Positions 36,879 through 50,749 are shown, counted from the stretch's first letter. The stretch: 64,000 nt of DNA from Flaccisagitta enflata (GCA_965153355.1 OZ231128.1:22196001-22260000); one strand, 5' to 3'. Made by a program: numbers and translations. The notes: a model not told the origin generated them from the sequence alone.

Positions 36879-37269
36879 AGTCGCGGACACGCGACTCTAC
36901 ACCTTGCCGTGTCGCTCCGTCGGTACGTCCGTCGGTCCGTCACATTTTTAGTTGCGTGCTACGCGACTCTATAAGCCACTTTGTCGGTCGGTCGGTCCGT
37001 CGGTTGGTTGGTCGGTCTGTCACAAAGTCGCTTTTATCACGTTTTTGATGGCTCTGAATGGCAGAGAAGAAACTTGGAGGAGTAAAATGTGTTTTTTTAA
37101 AAGTGCTTCTGAAAACAAATTTATGTCCGTCTGTCTGCCTGACATTTTTTGAAAGTGCCGACGCACGCGACTTAGGTCTAATGACCTTGTTGAATTCCGG
37201 GTGGTTTTCGCTTTACTCCTGCTCCTGCCCAACCGTCCGCGACTGTCCTGCCGTGTATCCGGCCTTGTT
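36879..37269. mobile_element. HINE-like element (GTCGCGGAC class) containing another
   Basis: TTTTT then AGTCGCGGACACGCGACTC at left. ACCGTCCGCGACTGTCC and GTGTATCCGGCCTTGTT at right. Its body is interrupted by 36950-37191; without that insert it is about 150 bp, like 42879-43027. Confidence 0.75.
36950..37191. mobile_element. Nested HINE-like element, GTTGCGTGC class
   Basis: TTTTT then AGTTGCGTGCTACGCGACTC at left. GACGCACGCGACTTAGGTCT and TGACCTTGTT at right. Inserted in the body of 36879-37269. Confidence 0.75.
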
Positions 37270-38609
<1,340 letters not shown>

Positions 38610-38778
38610 AATAAACATGTAGCTTTGTTATTCCTAATCGAATTTTCCATAATTCGTCGTCAGTTACTTTTGCCTTTATTGCCCTTTTGTCTCGCCAATA
38701 AATGGATTTATGTGTTTATAAAATGTTTTTCATTATTAATGATATGTTAGCGACATCGGGGAAAGGTCAATCAAAAAT

Positions 38779-39000
38779 AGTTGCGGGCGCGCAACAAGAC
38801 AAACTGTTATTGGGTTATGAATCACAACGCTGATGAATATTGTTCCCGATCTCACCATATTTTAGAAATCACACCGGCAATGGCATTGCAATGGAACAAG
38901 GCCAAGTATGCCAATAGGTGCGCCGGGTGGATCATCAAACCATTGCGTGATGAACCAACAGACCAACAAACAAATGAACGGGTAGACTAGACATGGCCGG
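38779..39000. mobile_element. HINE-like end fragments
   Basis: AGTTGCGGGCGCGCAAC at 38779-38795 is a hairpin end. AACAAGGCCAAGTATGCC and AATAGGTGCGCCGGGTGG from 38895 is an opposite-type end of the GGTGCG class. They do not belong to one element. Confidence 0.5.
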
Positions 39001-39077
39001 ATATGGAGGAGCGTTGGCGCACCAATGAATTAACTAGATAAAATAAATCAACTAGAACTTGTGTGGGGTTCAAAAGA

Positions 39078-39535
39078 TACTCGCTTTTCTTTGTAAGAAC
39101 CTAGTTTATAAGAACATAAAGGCTTTGAATAGCCTCAAAATTAGGAACATATTAAGAATATGCAAAGGCTTCCAATCTTAAGAAAAAAATTTCATTTACA
39201 ATAATATTTGAAGAACATTAGGAAAATACTTGAAGTATAATTAAGATTAACATTAGGAAAATACTTGAAGTATAATTAAGATGATATTTTATAATTTTTA
39301 AATAGATATCATGAAAATATCCCCAGACTGAAATGATTGGCATTTGTTTTAACAATATCTAATATAAATATATCTAGTATCATTGAGTAATAATTCACTA
39401 TAGGGCTTCCTATAGTTTATAGAATATCTGAAATTAAGAACGCTCTAAGAACGTTGAAGGCTTCATTTGGCCTTGAAAATAAGAACATCAAGCCTTTGAA
39501 AAAAAATGATGTTCTTATAAAGAAAAAGAGTGTAA
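39078..39535. mobile_element. Family D element, uninterrupted copy
   Basis: Ends TTTTCTTTGTAAGAACC and GTTCTTATAAAGAAAAAGAG are inverted. The body matches 22544-22733 plus 24548-24792 in order, giving an empty site for the HINE-like insertion there. Confidence 0.7.
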
Positions 39536-41395
39536 TCGATGTGATGACAGATTAGATCAGATTAGATGTCGATTGTGAGTTTGTGACGGCAGAACATGGA
39601 TGTGTTGTTGTAACTTGTAGCTGTTTCTCTGCTTCAGCGTTTCACACACACGCTGTCCATTGTATTGTTGAGGAGAAAAGAAAATTTTCATTCGGGTAAT
39701 ACACTTACATAGTTTGCAGTACTTCAGAATATTTTGATTATAATGGTAATGAGAATGAGTATGAGAATGAGTATGATTATGAGTATGAGTATGAGAATTA
39801 GTATGAGAATAAGTATCAGAATGAGTATGAGAATGAGTATAAGGAGTATGAGAAGGATTATAAGAACACAGAAACATCGTTATCAAAACTGAAGCAGATA
39901 ACTGACTATGGCCCAATTTCTGTGGTGTACCGTATATGTGTACTACCCAAATGAAAAACCTACTTCTCTCATACGCTGAACATCTTATTTGCTGACCTTT
40001 CTTGACCTTTTTTTGCTAGTACATCTTCGGTGTTGCCATGCCTTTCGTTCTCTCTTTCCATCTACAATCAATAACGAGGTTTTCCATTGCTTCGTGAAAT
40101 GGGATTTCTTGACCCGCCACGGGGATTCAGAATGTGTCCCCGCTTTTGAAAGGAATTCAGGAATTACAATAGTTGATTCACATTTATCACAATTTACAAC
40201 TGCAGCCAAAAGTGGTTGATGATTGGACCAATCATTGATTGGCGCTCAAATCACTTTCAAAATGCTTATGAAATGTTTGGGCCCTGTATCCGGGAAAGGA
40301 TCGGTGCCGCCAATAATGAGGGGGTATGGGCAATAATCACCTAGTGATTTCATGTCATTCAAAATCAAATCCAATGAAAAGACGCAACTTACAAAAAAGT
40401 AGGCCTAAACTTCAAGCCGCAACCTTCAGGTAGTTTTAATTTATCTTAAGTTCTTTTCCACCTATTCCACCTATTCCTAGGCACAGAAAGATGTTGACTC
40501 ATGCCGAGAGACATGACTCAAAGTATCATCCACGTTTTGAACTTTGATTTATTATTTTTTTTGTCAATAAAGTAGCCAATGAAGTCGCCGACAATCTTTT
40601 TTTGCAAGATTGTAACCATTCATATCTCATAGACCTTGATTTCATACCATATTGTTGTCAAGTTCATCGCTTTAGTATGAACACAACCCACAAGTCTCTT
40701 TCATCAGAGATGGAGAGAAAAAAATGATGATGAAAGCAGAAAAGGCCATTTGTTGGGGGGAAAAGGGGAGGGAGGGAGTCAGATAAGCACCATGTCTTTA
40801 AATTTTGAGTATCACAACACTGTGATGAAATTAACTTTCATCTACACACAACTTTCACCCGCACCCTCAATCAATAAAGGCTTTTTGGGGGCACAGCGCA
40901 AACGAAAACGAAATTTGACCGGCCAAAGGATGATGAAAAAAAAGCTTATCCAATATTTATGACTTTTTTATCATTATGTATTCTATGAAAACTATCATAA
41001 GGAGTGTTAACACAGAAAAAATCGTGACATGTTTTCCAAATTTTCTCAAGAACCATCTCCTAGCTGCGCTAGCTCCAGCTTCACCACGACGACAAGAATC
41101 TCAGTGCAAATATGAAAGTTTTACAACATACTGTTGAACCTCGCTGTGATGGACCCGCCAATAACAGAATTCTGCCTATAAAAGATGTGAATTAATTTTC
41201 TCTTCAACTTGTTTTTTCTTTTATTTCCTACATTAGCTCCAACAGAATTCCTACATGAAATAAGATTTGTTAATCCCTTGAAATCCGTCAAAGCGGGATT
41301 TAACTGTATTCAAAATGTGATTTTAGATTGCCTCGATTTGATTTTCGAACATCCTTCATTTTCTTTTACTTGTTTCTTTCATTTCATCTTTTTCT
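39536..41395. other. No gene supported
   Basis: Includes GAGTATGAGAATGAGTATGA repeats at 39745-39858. Mixed-composition frames at 39985-40219 (both strands) and around 40560-40720 lack recognisable similarity or paired splice sites. Confidence 0.4.
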
Positions 41396-41408
41396 TCTTT
41401 TTTTTCTG

Positions 41409-41440
<32 letters not shown>

Positions 41441-41658
41441 TCCTTCTTTCTTTCTTTCTGACTATCTCTCTGACTTTCTTTCTTTCTTTCATTCTTTCTT
41501 TCATTTTTTTTCCTTCCTTATTTTTCCTTCTTTTTTCCTTCTTGCTTTTTTTTCATTCATTCTTTCTTTCTCTCTTTATTTCTCTTTCTCTCTTTCTTCC
41601 TCTCTTTCTTTTCTTCTTTAGCTTTTCCCCCCTTTTTTCTTGCTTTCTTTTTTTGATT

Positions 41659-41746
<88 letters not shown>
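41396..41746. repeat. (CTTT)n and (CT)n microsatellite tract
   Basis: Degenerate TTTC repeats to about 41650, then pure CT 41659-41745. Confidence 0.95.
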
Positions 41747-41750
<4 letters not shown>

Positions 41751-42510
41751 GTTTATCCCGTGTGTTCTTTTTTTGTCTTAGAATCAATTCTAAGAAATGA
41801 AGAAATTTCTAGCCGGATACGCTCTCTATTATTATTGACGTTATACTCAAAACAAAAGATCAACATCAAGTTCACTTGGTGAGAAAATGTCCAAGCCTTC
41901 CATCGCACTCTGTAATGTTACTCTTAGTTTTCTTCTACATTTGCTATAATTTGAATGGATGCGAGTATTCACACAATCTTTTTTTTAAATGAAAGCTAAT
42001 AGCTAAAACAAGATACCATATACTTTGCAAGTCGATAGAAGTGATGTAAGTGTGTAAAAATTGTAGTTAAAAAACATTGTTTTTCTTTCTAATCGCGCAT
42101 GGCCTTCTGTTTCCTCTCTAGAGCTTTCTCTCAAACAACAAATAATTTGTAGGACACCAGGGTCTGGCAAGCTGTAACGCATTTTGATATGAAAAAGTGT
42201 TACATGAGAGTAGAGGGAGGTGTAAAGTTGAAACTACCATACTCGGAAAGTTTTCAATGTAGGAGCAACATATAAAATGGGAAAGACATGAAAAGGTATC
42301 CATTTATAATGAGAAGGGTCGGCGCATTGCACTTGTTTTTTGGTGGGTTTATCCCTAAAAATGCCTTTTTTCAACATTTATCCCTCTTTTTTCTAAAATG
42401 TTGTCTCATTGGCTTTTGGGTTTATATCTTGCTACTGAGCTATTGCTGTTTATGATGAGAAGATTAAAAAAGTTTTTAAAAATTAAAAAAAGTTTTGAAA
42501 AATTAAAAAA
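41747..42510. other. No gene seen
   Basis: AT-rich sequence without recognisable frame. Confidence 0.4.
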
Positions 42511-42580
42511 AGCGTAAATCAGGAGGAAGAGGAGGAAGAGGAGGAGGAAGAGGAGGAAGAGGAGGAGGAAGATGAGGACG
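42511..42580. repeat. (GAGGAA)n microsatellite
   Basis: GAGGAAGAGGAGGAGGAAGA repeats. Confidence 0.9.
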
Positions 42581-42878
42581 ACTATGACAATGAACAAACC
42601 AAGCGTTTTTCCTTCATGCTAACCTTTTTGCATTGCTTAAGATTGATTCCCACAGTTTTTTTTGGTCAATAGGGTAGAACTTTGAAATCTTTTTAGCCTC
42701 TTTACCTCTTCACATGTCTTTCAATCTCTATAAGAGGCTATGTCTGTCGATTTGAGGGTCCATAACCCAAAAGTGTGAAATGGCATTTTTGCTCTGTCCA
42801 TGACGGTATTGTAACCCTGGGGCAGTTGTTCAATTATCTATTCATTCATTGTTTTTTTAGTTTGTTCATTTACTTTTT

Positions 42879-43027
42879 AGTCGCGGACAAGCGACTCTAT
42901 AAGAGGCTTTGTCCATCCGTCGGTCCGTCGGTCGGTCCGTTGGTCCGTCACGCTCGAGTTGAAAATGCGCATTCTCGCCCGTGCCCACCCGTCCGCGACT
43001 GGTTTTGGCCGTGTATCCGGCCTTGTT
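42879..43027. mobile_element. Minimal intact HINE-like element, GTCGCGGAC class
   Basis: 149 bp. TTTTT then AGTCGCGGACAAGCGACTC, TATAAGAGGCTTTGTCC and CCGTCGGTCGGTCCG at left. GCCCACCCGTCCGCGACTGG and GTGTATCCGGCCTTGTT at right. This is close to a bare pair of ends and is useful as the reference for the class. CATTCATT repeats follow. Confidence 0.8.
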
Positions 43028-43402
43028 CATTCATTCATTCATTCATTCATTCTATTCTGGTGGAACAAATGAATGAATTTTGAGACTTGATTTTTAAACA
43101 AAACAAATAATGTGGCTTTACAATATCATTGTGGATGGGTGGGCAGGGGCGTATAAACCCTTTTTACACCCCCTTCCACTCCCATATACTCAGGCAGGGT
43201 AACGTTGCTCATCTCTACACTTTTTGACTCAATCAATATGGATCAATTGATGGACAAACAGACCAACAGAAAGCCTGACAGATCGATGGACTGACAAAAC
43301 CTGTTATAGAGTCGCAACTCTGCAACTATGATATCAATCTCAATTTCTTTCTGATTCATTGACTTGCCTAACTTCGCTTTTCTATGAAACTAAGGAAAAA
43401 CA

Positions 43403-43440
43403 AGGCCGGATACACGGCAATCCAGTTGAGGGGTGGACAG
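43403..43440. mobile_element. HINE-like end fragment
   Basis: AACAAGGCCGGATACACGGC then AATCCAGTTGAGGGGTGG. The rest of the element is not seen. Confidence 0.5.
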
Positions 43441-43590
43441 GCAATTTAAATTTTGCTTCTCATATACCACGCGTATTTAGAAAAACGACGCGCTTTTGAA
43501 TGGCTGATATTGCATCTGAATCTTAAGATAAGTAAAATCTTAGATTGTTTTAAAGCCCTTTAAGGCTATCGTTGCTTCAAAATGAAGTTA

Positions 43591-44020
43591 CCCTGAAATT
43601 TTTTTTCTTTTATAGGACGTCAAATACTAGTGTAAGAAACCCCTTCAAAAAATTTCAGAAAATTGAAAAAACCCAAATATAGGCAATTTTTCAGGCACTC
43701 GCTAGCCTGACTGGGGCAACGGAGGAAGCTGAAATTTTTACTGAAGATAGACAAGACATGTGGCCAGGGTACGCCTGTAAAAAAAATTTAAATTCTATTA
43801 TTTTACATACAATAAATCCAAGAAGAAATCTGTAAAATGTAGCCATATAGAGGCTAGTAGCTTTTTTTGGAATTTGTTCCAGGTCTACCCTGGCCACATG
43901 TCTTCTCTATCTACAGTAAAAATTTCAGCTTCCTATGTTGCCCCAGTCAGGCTAGCGAGTGTCTAAAAAATTGTCATTATTTTGCCATTCATTAAAGTAA
44001 AAATTGTGAGAAATACAGGG
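43591..44020. mobile_element. Palindromic TA-flanked MITE (CCCTG ends)
   Basis: TA at 43589 and 44021 flank CCCTGAAATTTTTTTTC ... GAAATACAGGG. Inner arms are better conserved: CACTCGCTAGCCTGACTGGG at 43696 against CCCAGTCAGGCTAGCGAGTG at 43943, and GACATGTGGCCAGGGTA against TACCCTGGCCACATGTC. Confidence 0.65.
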
Positions 44021-44559
44021 TAAAGGTACAACTTATAAACGATTTTTTTCATCAACTCGTTTTTAGTCTCTCTAACTCTCAGTTTTAAAGCACAAATTCA
44101 TAGAAGCAGTCAGCGTCTGTGGCTAGTGAGTAGATCGCCTGACATGAGCACTGAGATAATGCGCAAGGTGAGAATAAAAATTGATTTCTTGAAACATTGA
44201 CCTGGGAAAAAGAGTTTGTGATTAAGGAGGGGCAGACAGCCTCCTTAAGTCTATTGTTCAAATCCTCCACTGATTCATTGATAATTTTCATTTTTTCCTC
44301 TTTGCTTGATCAAAGCATTCCTGATTTTGTTTTCACTTTGTAATTTGGGTCAGGCCAGTGCTTGATAGTTGAAAATTGTAAGAGAACCCCTCTGTACGTA
44401 CATTATTCATGAAAACAGATTTTTAATTTTACGACTATCTTGAGGAAATGTAAGCCTTAAATGCACATTCATTTGGCGCCAATCTGGTATTTCTTTTTTT
44501 GTTTAGAAATGGCAACAGTTAAACGGAAAACATTTCCATTTCAGTTTTGCAATCACTAA
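44021..44559. other. No gene seen
   Basis: AT-rich, no clear repeat ends. Confidence 0.4.
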
Positions 44560-44715
44560 GGGTGCGTCTGCATTCACCATATTGTTTGGATAATTTATCT
44601 GGATATCAATATCCGGATATTCTACATAGTGAATTTACAAAATTTACTACATGAAATATCCGGATATTAATATTCAAATAAAATATCCGAATAAGCTGAT
44701 TAATGCAGACACACC
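44560..44715. mobile_element. 156-bp MITE with GGGTGCGTCTGCATT ends
   Basis: GGGTGCGTCTGCATT at left and AATGCAGACACACC at right. Inside are ATATCCGGATATT motifs in inverted pairs. Flanks CTAA/TTAA suggest a TTAA target, although CACTAAGG/CCTTAAGTG symmetry may mean the ends extend further. No transposase. Confidence 0.6.
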
Positions 44716-45443
44716 TTAAGTGAAAGATGTATTTTAGCAAAATAGTGCTTGTTTTGTCAGAGCTCTAGCTCCTAAACGATTTGAGATACAGATCTGGGAT
44801 TGGTCTAGAATCAAAATTTTTTTGAAAATCTTTAAAAATGTTTTGGCTGAAAATTGTTTTGGTTTTTATATCTTTTTTATCCATAAATAAATAGGTGCGT
44901 ATTTTTTTTATCCACGTGGTACATCGTCGCATCTTTAGGCCTTTACCTCAACTTTAAAGACTTGACGACCAAAAACGCGTTTGTTCCCATTGAACGCGAT
45001 TACAGTGTGAACACATGTTTATGAATTTCAACCATCTCACGAGGGAGTGAGCAAAGTGAGTGAGCAAAGTGAGTGAGCGAGCCCGTGAACGGAGTGAACA
45101 AATGGAGCGGTGCGGGGCAGTGCAGAGGGAGTGAGTGGTGCGAGCGAACGAATGTAGCAAGCGACCGAGTGGCCTGTTCAAAACATGCTTGTCTGTGGCT
45201 GGAATCGCGCCCTGAGACTGCTTTTTTCCATGATTTCTCATAACCCAAGCAAAGGTCATCAGTCCCTTTGGAGCCGCTGTCCCTCTCACTGTATAAACAG
45301 CCACCAGTTGCACTTCTCTGTTGCTCCTGAATGGTCGTTTGACTTCTTAAAACATAGGGCAAAAGAAAAATACCCTCAAACTTAGGCTAGATACACGGCA
45401 GACAGTTTGGCAGGAGCAGCAATGCAAAAACCGCTTGGAATTC
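44716..45443. other. No gene; two repeat fragments
   Basis: 45252-45295 is a foldback-family inner-arm fragment (GGTCATCAGTCCCTTTGGAG). 45383-45430 is a decayed GGCCTTGTT-type end in reverse (TAGATACACGGCAGACAG). Confidence 0.5.
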
Positions 45444-45574
45444 AACAAGGCCAAGTAGGCCAATAAGGTGCGACGTGTGGATCGTCGAACAAATGCGTTA
45501 CCCAACCGACCAACCTACCGACCAACCAACCGACCAACGGACACAGCCAGTTATAGAGGTGCTTTGTCGCACCT
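45444..45574. mobile_element. Minimal intact HINE-like element, GGTGCG class
   Basis: 131 bp. AACAAGGCCAAGTAGGCC and AATAAGGTGCGACGTGTGG at left. ACCGACCAACGGACACAGCC and GAGGTGCTTTGTCGCACCT, then AAAAA, at right. GGTGCGAC at one end is repeated as GTCGCACC in the hairpin of the other. Confidence 0.8.
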
Positions 45575-46037
45575 AAAAATGTGACGGACGGATGGACCGA
45601 CCTATCGACCTACCGAGCGACACGGCAAGGTGAAGTCGCGTGTCAAGTCATGACCAATATGTGTGCCTCGCTGGTTAAGAATGAATGAATGAACTTTTCG
45701 ATGAATGAACGGTTTTGAATAAATAAAATAATACATCAATACATAAATAAATGAATGACTGAAGGAAAATGAAAGATATTGGCGTGAAAGGTATTGGGAA
45801 TGAGGAAAGACGTCGGAATCATCTGTTTTGCAGGGTTTTAACGTTTGTGTGACAGATAGACAGACAGACAGACTTCTTACGGGTGCACATAAAAAAGACA
45901 AAGAAAATATTGAGGATGGGGTCTGGAAAATTAAGGGTGTAAAGACTTGTCTATGTTTGTAAATAGTAGCATTAGCTTCAAGGGCATATCTGGGGTGTAA
46001 AATGATTATTATGGGATTTTTTAAGAAACCTGTCGGG

Positions 46038-46347
46038 GAAACCAAGGCCAGATACATGGCTACCCAAGGCGGGTGGATATGGGCAGGGATAATAAAAGAC
46101 TACAGTTAAATCACGCTCCTACGGATTTCAAGGGACTCTCAAACCTTTAATGTAATAGGTGGAATTCTGTTTAAGTCATTCAGGAAATAACAAGAAACAA
46201 ATTGAACAGGCTAAGAAGTTGCATCCATTGTAGATGGAATACCGTTAGTGGGCGGCCTGTAAGAGTGGGGTTCAACTGTACTCTTGCATTAGGGCAAGGG
46301 CAGTAAAGAAAAAAAACGCCGTAAACGCTGATAAAGTAAAACGCAAT
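46038..46347. other. HINE-like end in reverse, then unique sequence
   Basis: AACCAAGGCCAGATACATGG and CTACCCAAGGCGGG at the start. No gene seen after it. Confidence 0.45.
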
Positions 46348-46955
46348 AGTCGTAAAAGCGTAAGATGGTCAGCGGTACCCGTGTCATGCCTAAGTAGGTT
46401 GTGGTTGAAGTTCAGGAGGAAGCAGGGCAGCGGCCCCAAAGGGGTCGATGACCTAAGCTTTCACACATATTGGGGATTTTTTCCTCCTTCTCCTCCTCCT
46501 CCGTCCATCCCCATCTCTGACTCAGATCTTAGCCTCAAGGCCCAAACCCCAGCCTTGAGGCCCAAATCCCAGCCTTGAGGCCCAGCTTTGGGACCCAGGG
46601 GAGAGGGACAGAGGAGGTGAAAGCATAGGTCATCGACCCCTTTGAGGTCGCTGCCCTGCTCCCCCCAGTCTTGAGGCCCAAATCTCTGCCTTGAGGCCCA
46701 AATCCCATCCTTGAATCCCCAAGAGTGATTTGGGCCTCAAGGATGGGATTTGGGCTGCAAGGCTGGGATTTGGACCTCAAGGCTGGGATTTGAGCCTTGA
46801 TGCTGAGATTGGGGAGAGGGGAGAGGGACAGAGGAGGTGAAAGCATAGGTCATCGACCCCTTTGAGGTCGCTGCCCTGCTCCCCCTTCAACTTTAACCAC
46901 AACCTATTTAAGCAGGGCACAGGTACCGCTGACCATCTAATGCTTTTGCGACTAC
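46348..46955. mobile_element. Foldback element 5, both outer ends preserved
   Basis: AAGCGTAAGATGGTCAGCGG, TACCCGTG and GCAGGGCAGCGGCCCC at left are mirrored at right by GAGGTCGCTGCCCTGC and GGTACCGCTGACCATCTAAT plus GCTTTTGCG. The core is GGCCCAAATCCCAGCCTTGA-type repeats in both orientations. The inner arm (GAAAGCATAGGTCATCGACC) occurs twice, at about 46617 and 46838. Confidence 0.8.
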
Positions 46956-48946
46956 TCTTAAAGTGTCATGTACATTTAGAGTAGTTTATTATCACATCAC
47001 TTTTCATCCAACTCCAAGACAGCATTACTCCTGTAATTTTCTCATCTTTCATCTAGGTAGTTTGCGGCTGATCTGCTTCTATTTTTAGTTGCGTAATCGC
47101 ATAGAATATGATTTGCTGCAAGGGTGTTAATTTTGGATATTGAAAAACTGATAAAAATGCGCATACTTCAACTGAAAACATCATAGGGGCACTAATCATC
47201 AACCTCCATCAATTTTTTTCTTTTTTTTCCCGAAATTTTGGTGATTTGCCGCAATTTGCTGCAAAATCGTAGTAAAATTGCAGCAACTCGCAGCAATCTT
47301 AAAGATGTAGACATAATTCAACATTGCACTGTATGAGTGTATGTTGCTCTTTTCAGTCATGATTTTGAGGTCTTTCCTGCATGCAATATCAGTTTAAAGA
47401 ACCGATATGTAGAAAAAAAGACCTTTTTTCCCTCAAAAATCAGTAGTCAAGTGGTAATGATATGTATGCACGATGCGCCGACCCTTTAGGGGGAATTCCT
47501 ACCCAGGTGGGGGTCTGGACAGTTAGGGATGATGTACCACCAAGGTTTGGTTGTCGAGTTTGGATGATATCGTCACTTTATGGGTCCCCAGCACATATAG
47601 CACCGCCCTCTAATGAGAGGAACTCAATAAGTTGAATCAATTGTCAGTAGCTTCAAAGCGAGGTTTTGCTCTCATGATGACAAGAGTCGCTCGGCCAATC
47701 CGAGATCGGAACAGTTGAGATCGAACCAATGAGAGTCAACTATGAGGGCAACTTAAAAAGAGAGAGCAATACAAGAAATTTGATAGCTTAACTTTGGCAT
47801 AGTACTACTACAATGCCAAAGCTTACTTTTCTTTCATTTACACACAATTGGAAAGCCCATATCCTCAACCTTATTTGGAGAGATTTCCAGCTTTGCCAAC
47901 CAAAGCGTTCTCTCTCTGGAAGTTGTTGTTTAAAAAAAGGGAAATCGAAATTGAGTGAAAAAAAAGGAGAATTTTCTTTTAAATTGGCTAAAAAACATAC
48001 TAAATGATAACTTTTTTCAATTCTGATTGCACCACTGCGTTAATCTGTGTTTCTACTTTCAAAAATGGTAAAGAATGCCAATATTAAGTGCCCCACTGAG
48101 AGGTGAGATCAGGTCTACGACCACATATCAGAGAAACTGAGATTTTGCTTATTTACTATCTAAAACATAAGTTTATCGACAGTATAGGGATTGAATAATC
48201 TATCAGTATGGGAATCATAAAAAAAACCTCCAAAATATGATAGATATTTGAAATTACATCTTTGGCGTTCAACAACAAACTGTATATAGATTTTTTAAGC
48301 ATTTTTACAAAAATGCTGAGAATAGATGCATTGTTACTCTCCCTCATACAATTCTATTTAAAAAAATTCCTAAGTGTAGGCTATGTTCTCCCTTTTGCTT
48401 CAGTTGCAATCCTAATGACTAAGAGAGGTTGAAATCAACCAAGAAAATGCAACAAAGGTGTTGGGCGCTGTAATGAGGACCAAAACTAGGGTGGAAAAAA
48501 CCTCCAATCTATCTGAAAAGAGACTTAGTAACTTGTAAAGAAACTAGATGCATTTTTTAAAATATTTTTTGATTGGAGTATCAATCTTGTTTTGCTTGTC
48601 ATTTCTAAACGGCTTGAGCTAAAAGGATGCGATTTGCGGCATTTGGTCAGAAATTTGAAGTAGTTTCAGAATCTCACTGATTTTTATGTAATTTTTTTAT
48701 TCTTTATAGAGTTATTGCTTTAAAGGCCTGTCGATATACATTTGTTCTAGATAGTATTTTTTTTTTTTGAGTAATGTGACGATAATAAGGCAAAAAAAGA
48801 CTGCCAACCAATGCGGTCAATGGTCTAGTTTTCTTGAAAAAAAACGCGATCCTCTATGTTAACTTTTTTTTTCCCCCTACTCAAAGTATATGGAGAGTTA
48901 ACATTTCAGAGTGCATCGCCTACCCTATCCTACCCTAACCTACCCC

Positions 48947-48952
<6 letters not shown>
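46956..48952. other. No gene supported
   Basis: About 2 kb of mostly unique-looking sequence. The 47460-47760 part has more balanced composition but no frame I can interpret. Confidence 0.4.
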
Positions 48953-49030
<78 letters not shown>

Positions 49031-49053
49031 CTCTCTCTCTCTCTCTCTCTCTC
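48953..49053. repeat. (CT)n microsatellite
   Basis: Pure CT with a TTTTC interruption at about 49028. Confidence 0.98.
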
Positions 49054-49375
49054 CCTGAGCGCATGAGAGAGCCATGATTTCCTGTGTTTGTCCCCCCAAC
49101 ATTCAGGTAGTGAGAAGTTATGACGAAAAGTTTTTTGAGCGCGTGAAATTTGTCACGAAGTATTCCTGAGCTACTGAAATCTCACTCCCATCAATTTGCA
49201 GATCAAGCACCCGTGAGTAACGATTCGTTGCTTACGGGTGCTTGAGCTTGAGCTTGAGCAAAAGCTTACATTAACTAAATCTTCATGAATTACAAATGTT
49301 TGCATTGATAAAGGCATTTAGGGCGATTCAATCAGCAACATGGCAGCGCGTGACCTCTGAGAAATCCTCTCTTTT

Positions 49376-49618
<243 letters not shown>

Positions 49619-49916
49619 CTCGTCTAGGATGAAAAATGATGATTGATGCAATTTTCTTTCAAGGACTTGGGTGTGTTGATTCTGGAGACGTTTACATTGG
49701 ATATCTTTTAACATTGAGAACAGGTCTAGCTGAAGCCCATTTCCTTTCCGTCAATATGAAGAGATGAATGAATTAGAGGAAAGGAAATGAACACATTTGA
49801 AGAGAGGAAAAGTTATGATGAACAGACGAATCTGAGGAGAGGTACATTGGCCCAATCCAAGAAGTATTACTGAAGAAATTGGCCACGAGATAATGACGGA
49901 AATTACAAATGGCACA

Positions 49917-49920
<4 letters not shown>

Positions 49921-49971
<51 letters not shown>
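49921..49971. repeat. (GA)n microsatellite
   Basis: Pure GA, about 50 bp. Confidence 0.98.
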
Positions 49972-49972
<1 letters not shown>

Positions 49973-50110
49973 ACATTTAAAGAATGAATGGGCACTTAAG
50001 TCATTCGTCTACAGCCGTCGAAGGTCGCCTATTACTAGTATAGTAATTACATCCAGGTAGAATGACGGCACAGTAGCCTTTTACTATACTTTTCGGAAAA
50101 TTTTTACCTT

Positions 50111-50621
50111 CAGTAGATGTTGTCTAGACTTGGAAATGCGGGCGAATTCATTACAGGAAGACAAATAAACTTAAGAGACTGATATCTAGAATATAGACTA
50201 ATAAAAGGATGCTTTATTGCCCATGAGTGTTGGTTGCCATGAAAACAATTTTCTATGTATTCACGCTAAAGTATTATTTAAAATAAAATTTGCTACAACT
50301 TTCCCACAATATGTTCTGTAAGAATATTGCTCGTTTAGCAGTTGCCAGGGAGCGTAACTATGTGTGACAGCCCTGTGATGCTCCCTAGCAACCGCCAAAC
50401 AAGCGATATTCTTACAGAACATACTGTGGGAAAGTTGTGGCAAATTTTATATTAAACAATGTTCCATCAAAAAGTTTCTCAAAATATTGATGCTTTTGCG
50501 TGAATACATGGGCAATAAAGCATCCTTTTATTAGTTTACATTTCAAATATCAGTCTCTTAAGTTTATTTGTCTTCCTGTAATGAATTCCCCCATATTTCC
50601 AAGTCTAGACGACATCTACTG
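50111..50621. mobile_element. Near-perfect palindromic MITE (CAGTAGATG ends)
   Basis: CAGTAGATGTTGTCTAGACT is mirrored by AGTCTAGACGACATCTACTG, with TT/TA outside. Arms of ~250 bp meet around 50365 with a loop of only a few bases (CTATGTGTGACAGCC ...). Shared marks include AAATAAACTTAAGAGACTGA and GAACATAYTGTGGGAAAGTT. Confidence 0.8.
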
Positions 50622-50749
50622 TACTAAGGATGGGAAAGTGTACGCGATTTATGAGGAAGGTTTTGGGAATACTGCATTGAGTGAAATTTCCGCCAAAGCG
50701 AAATCCAAAATTTTCAATTTTCTATCTTGCCTACGTAATCTTGCTTTGA

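Noticed and set aside
39985-40219. Mixed-composition frames on both strands
   Set aside because: Plausible-looking residues (MAAVVNCDKCEST on minus), but overlapping frames on both strands cannot both be real and neither shows a known motif or clear splice pair.
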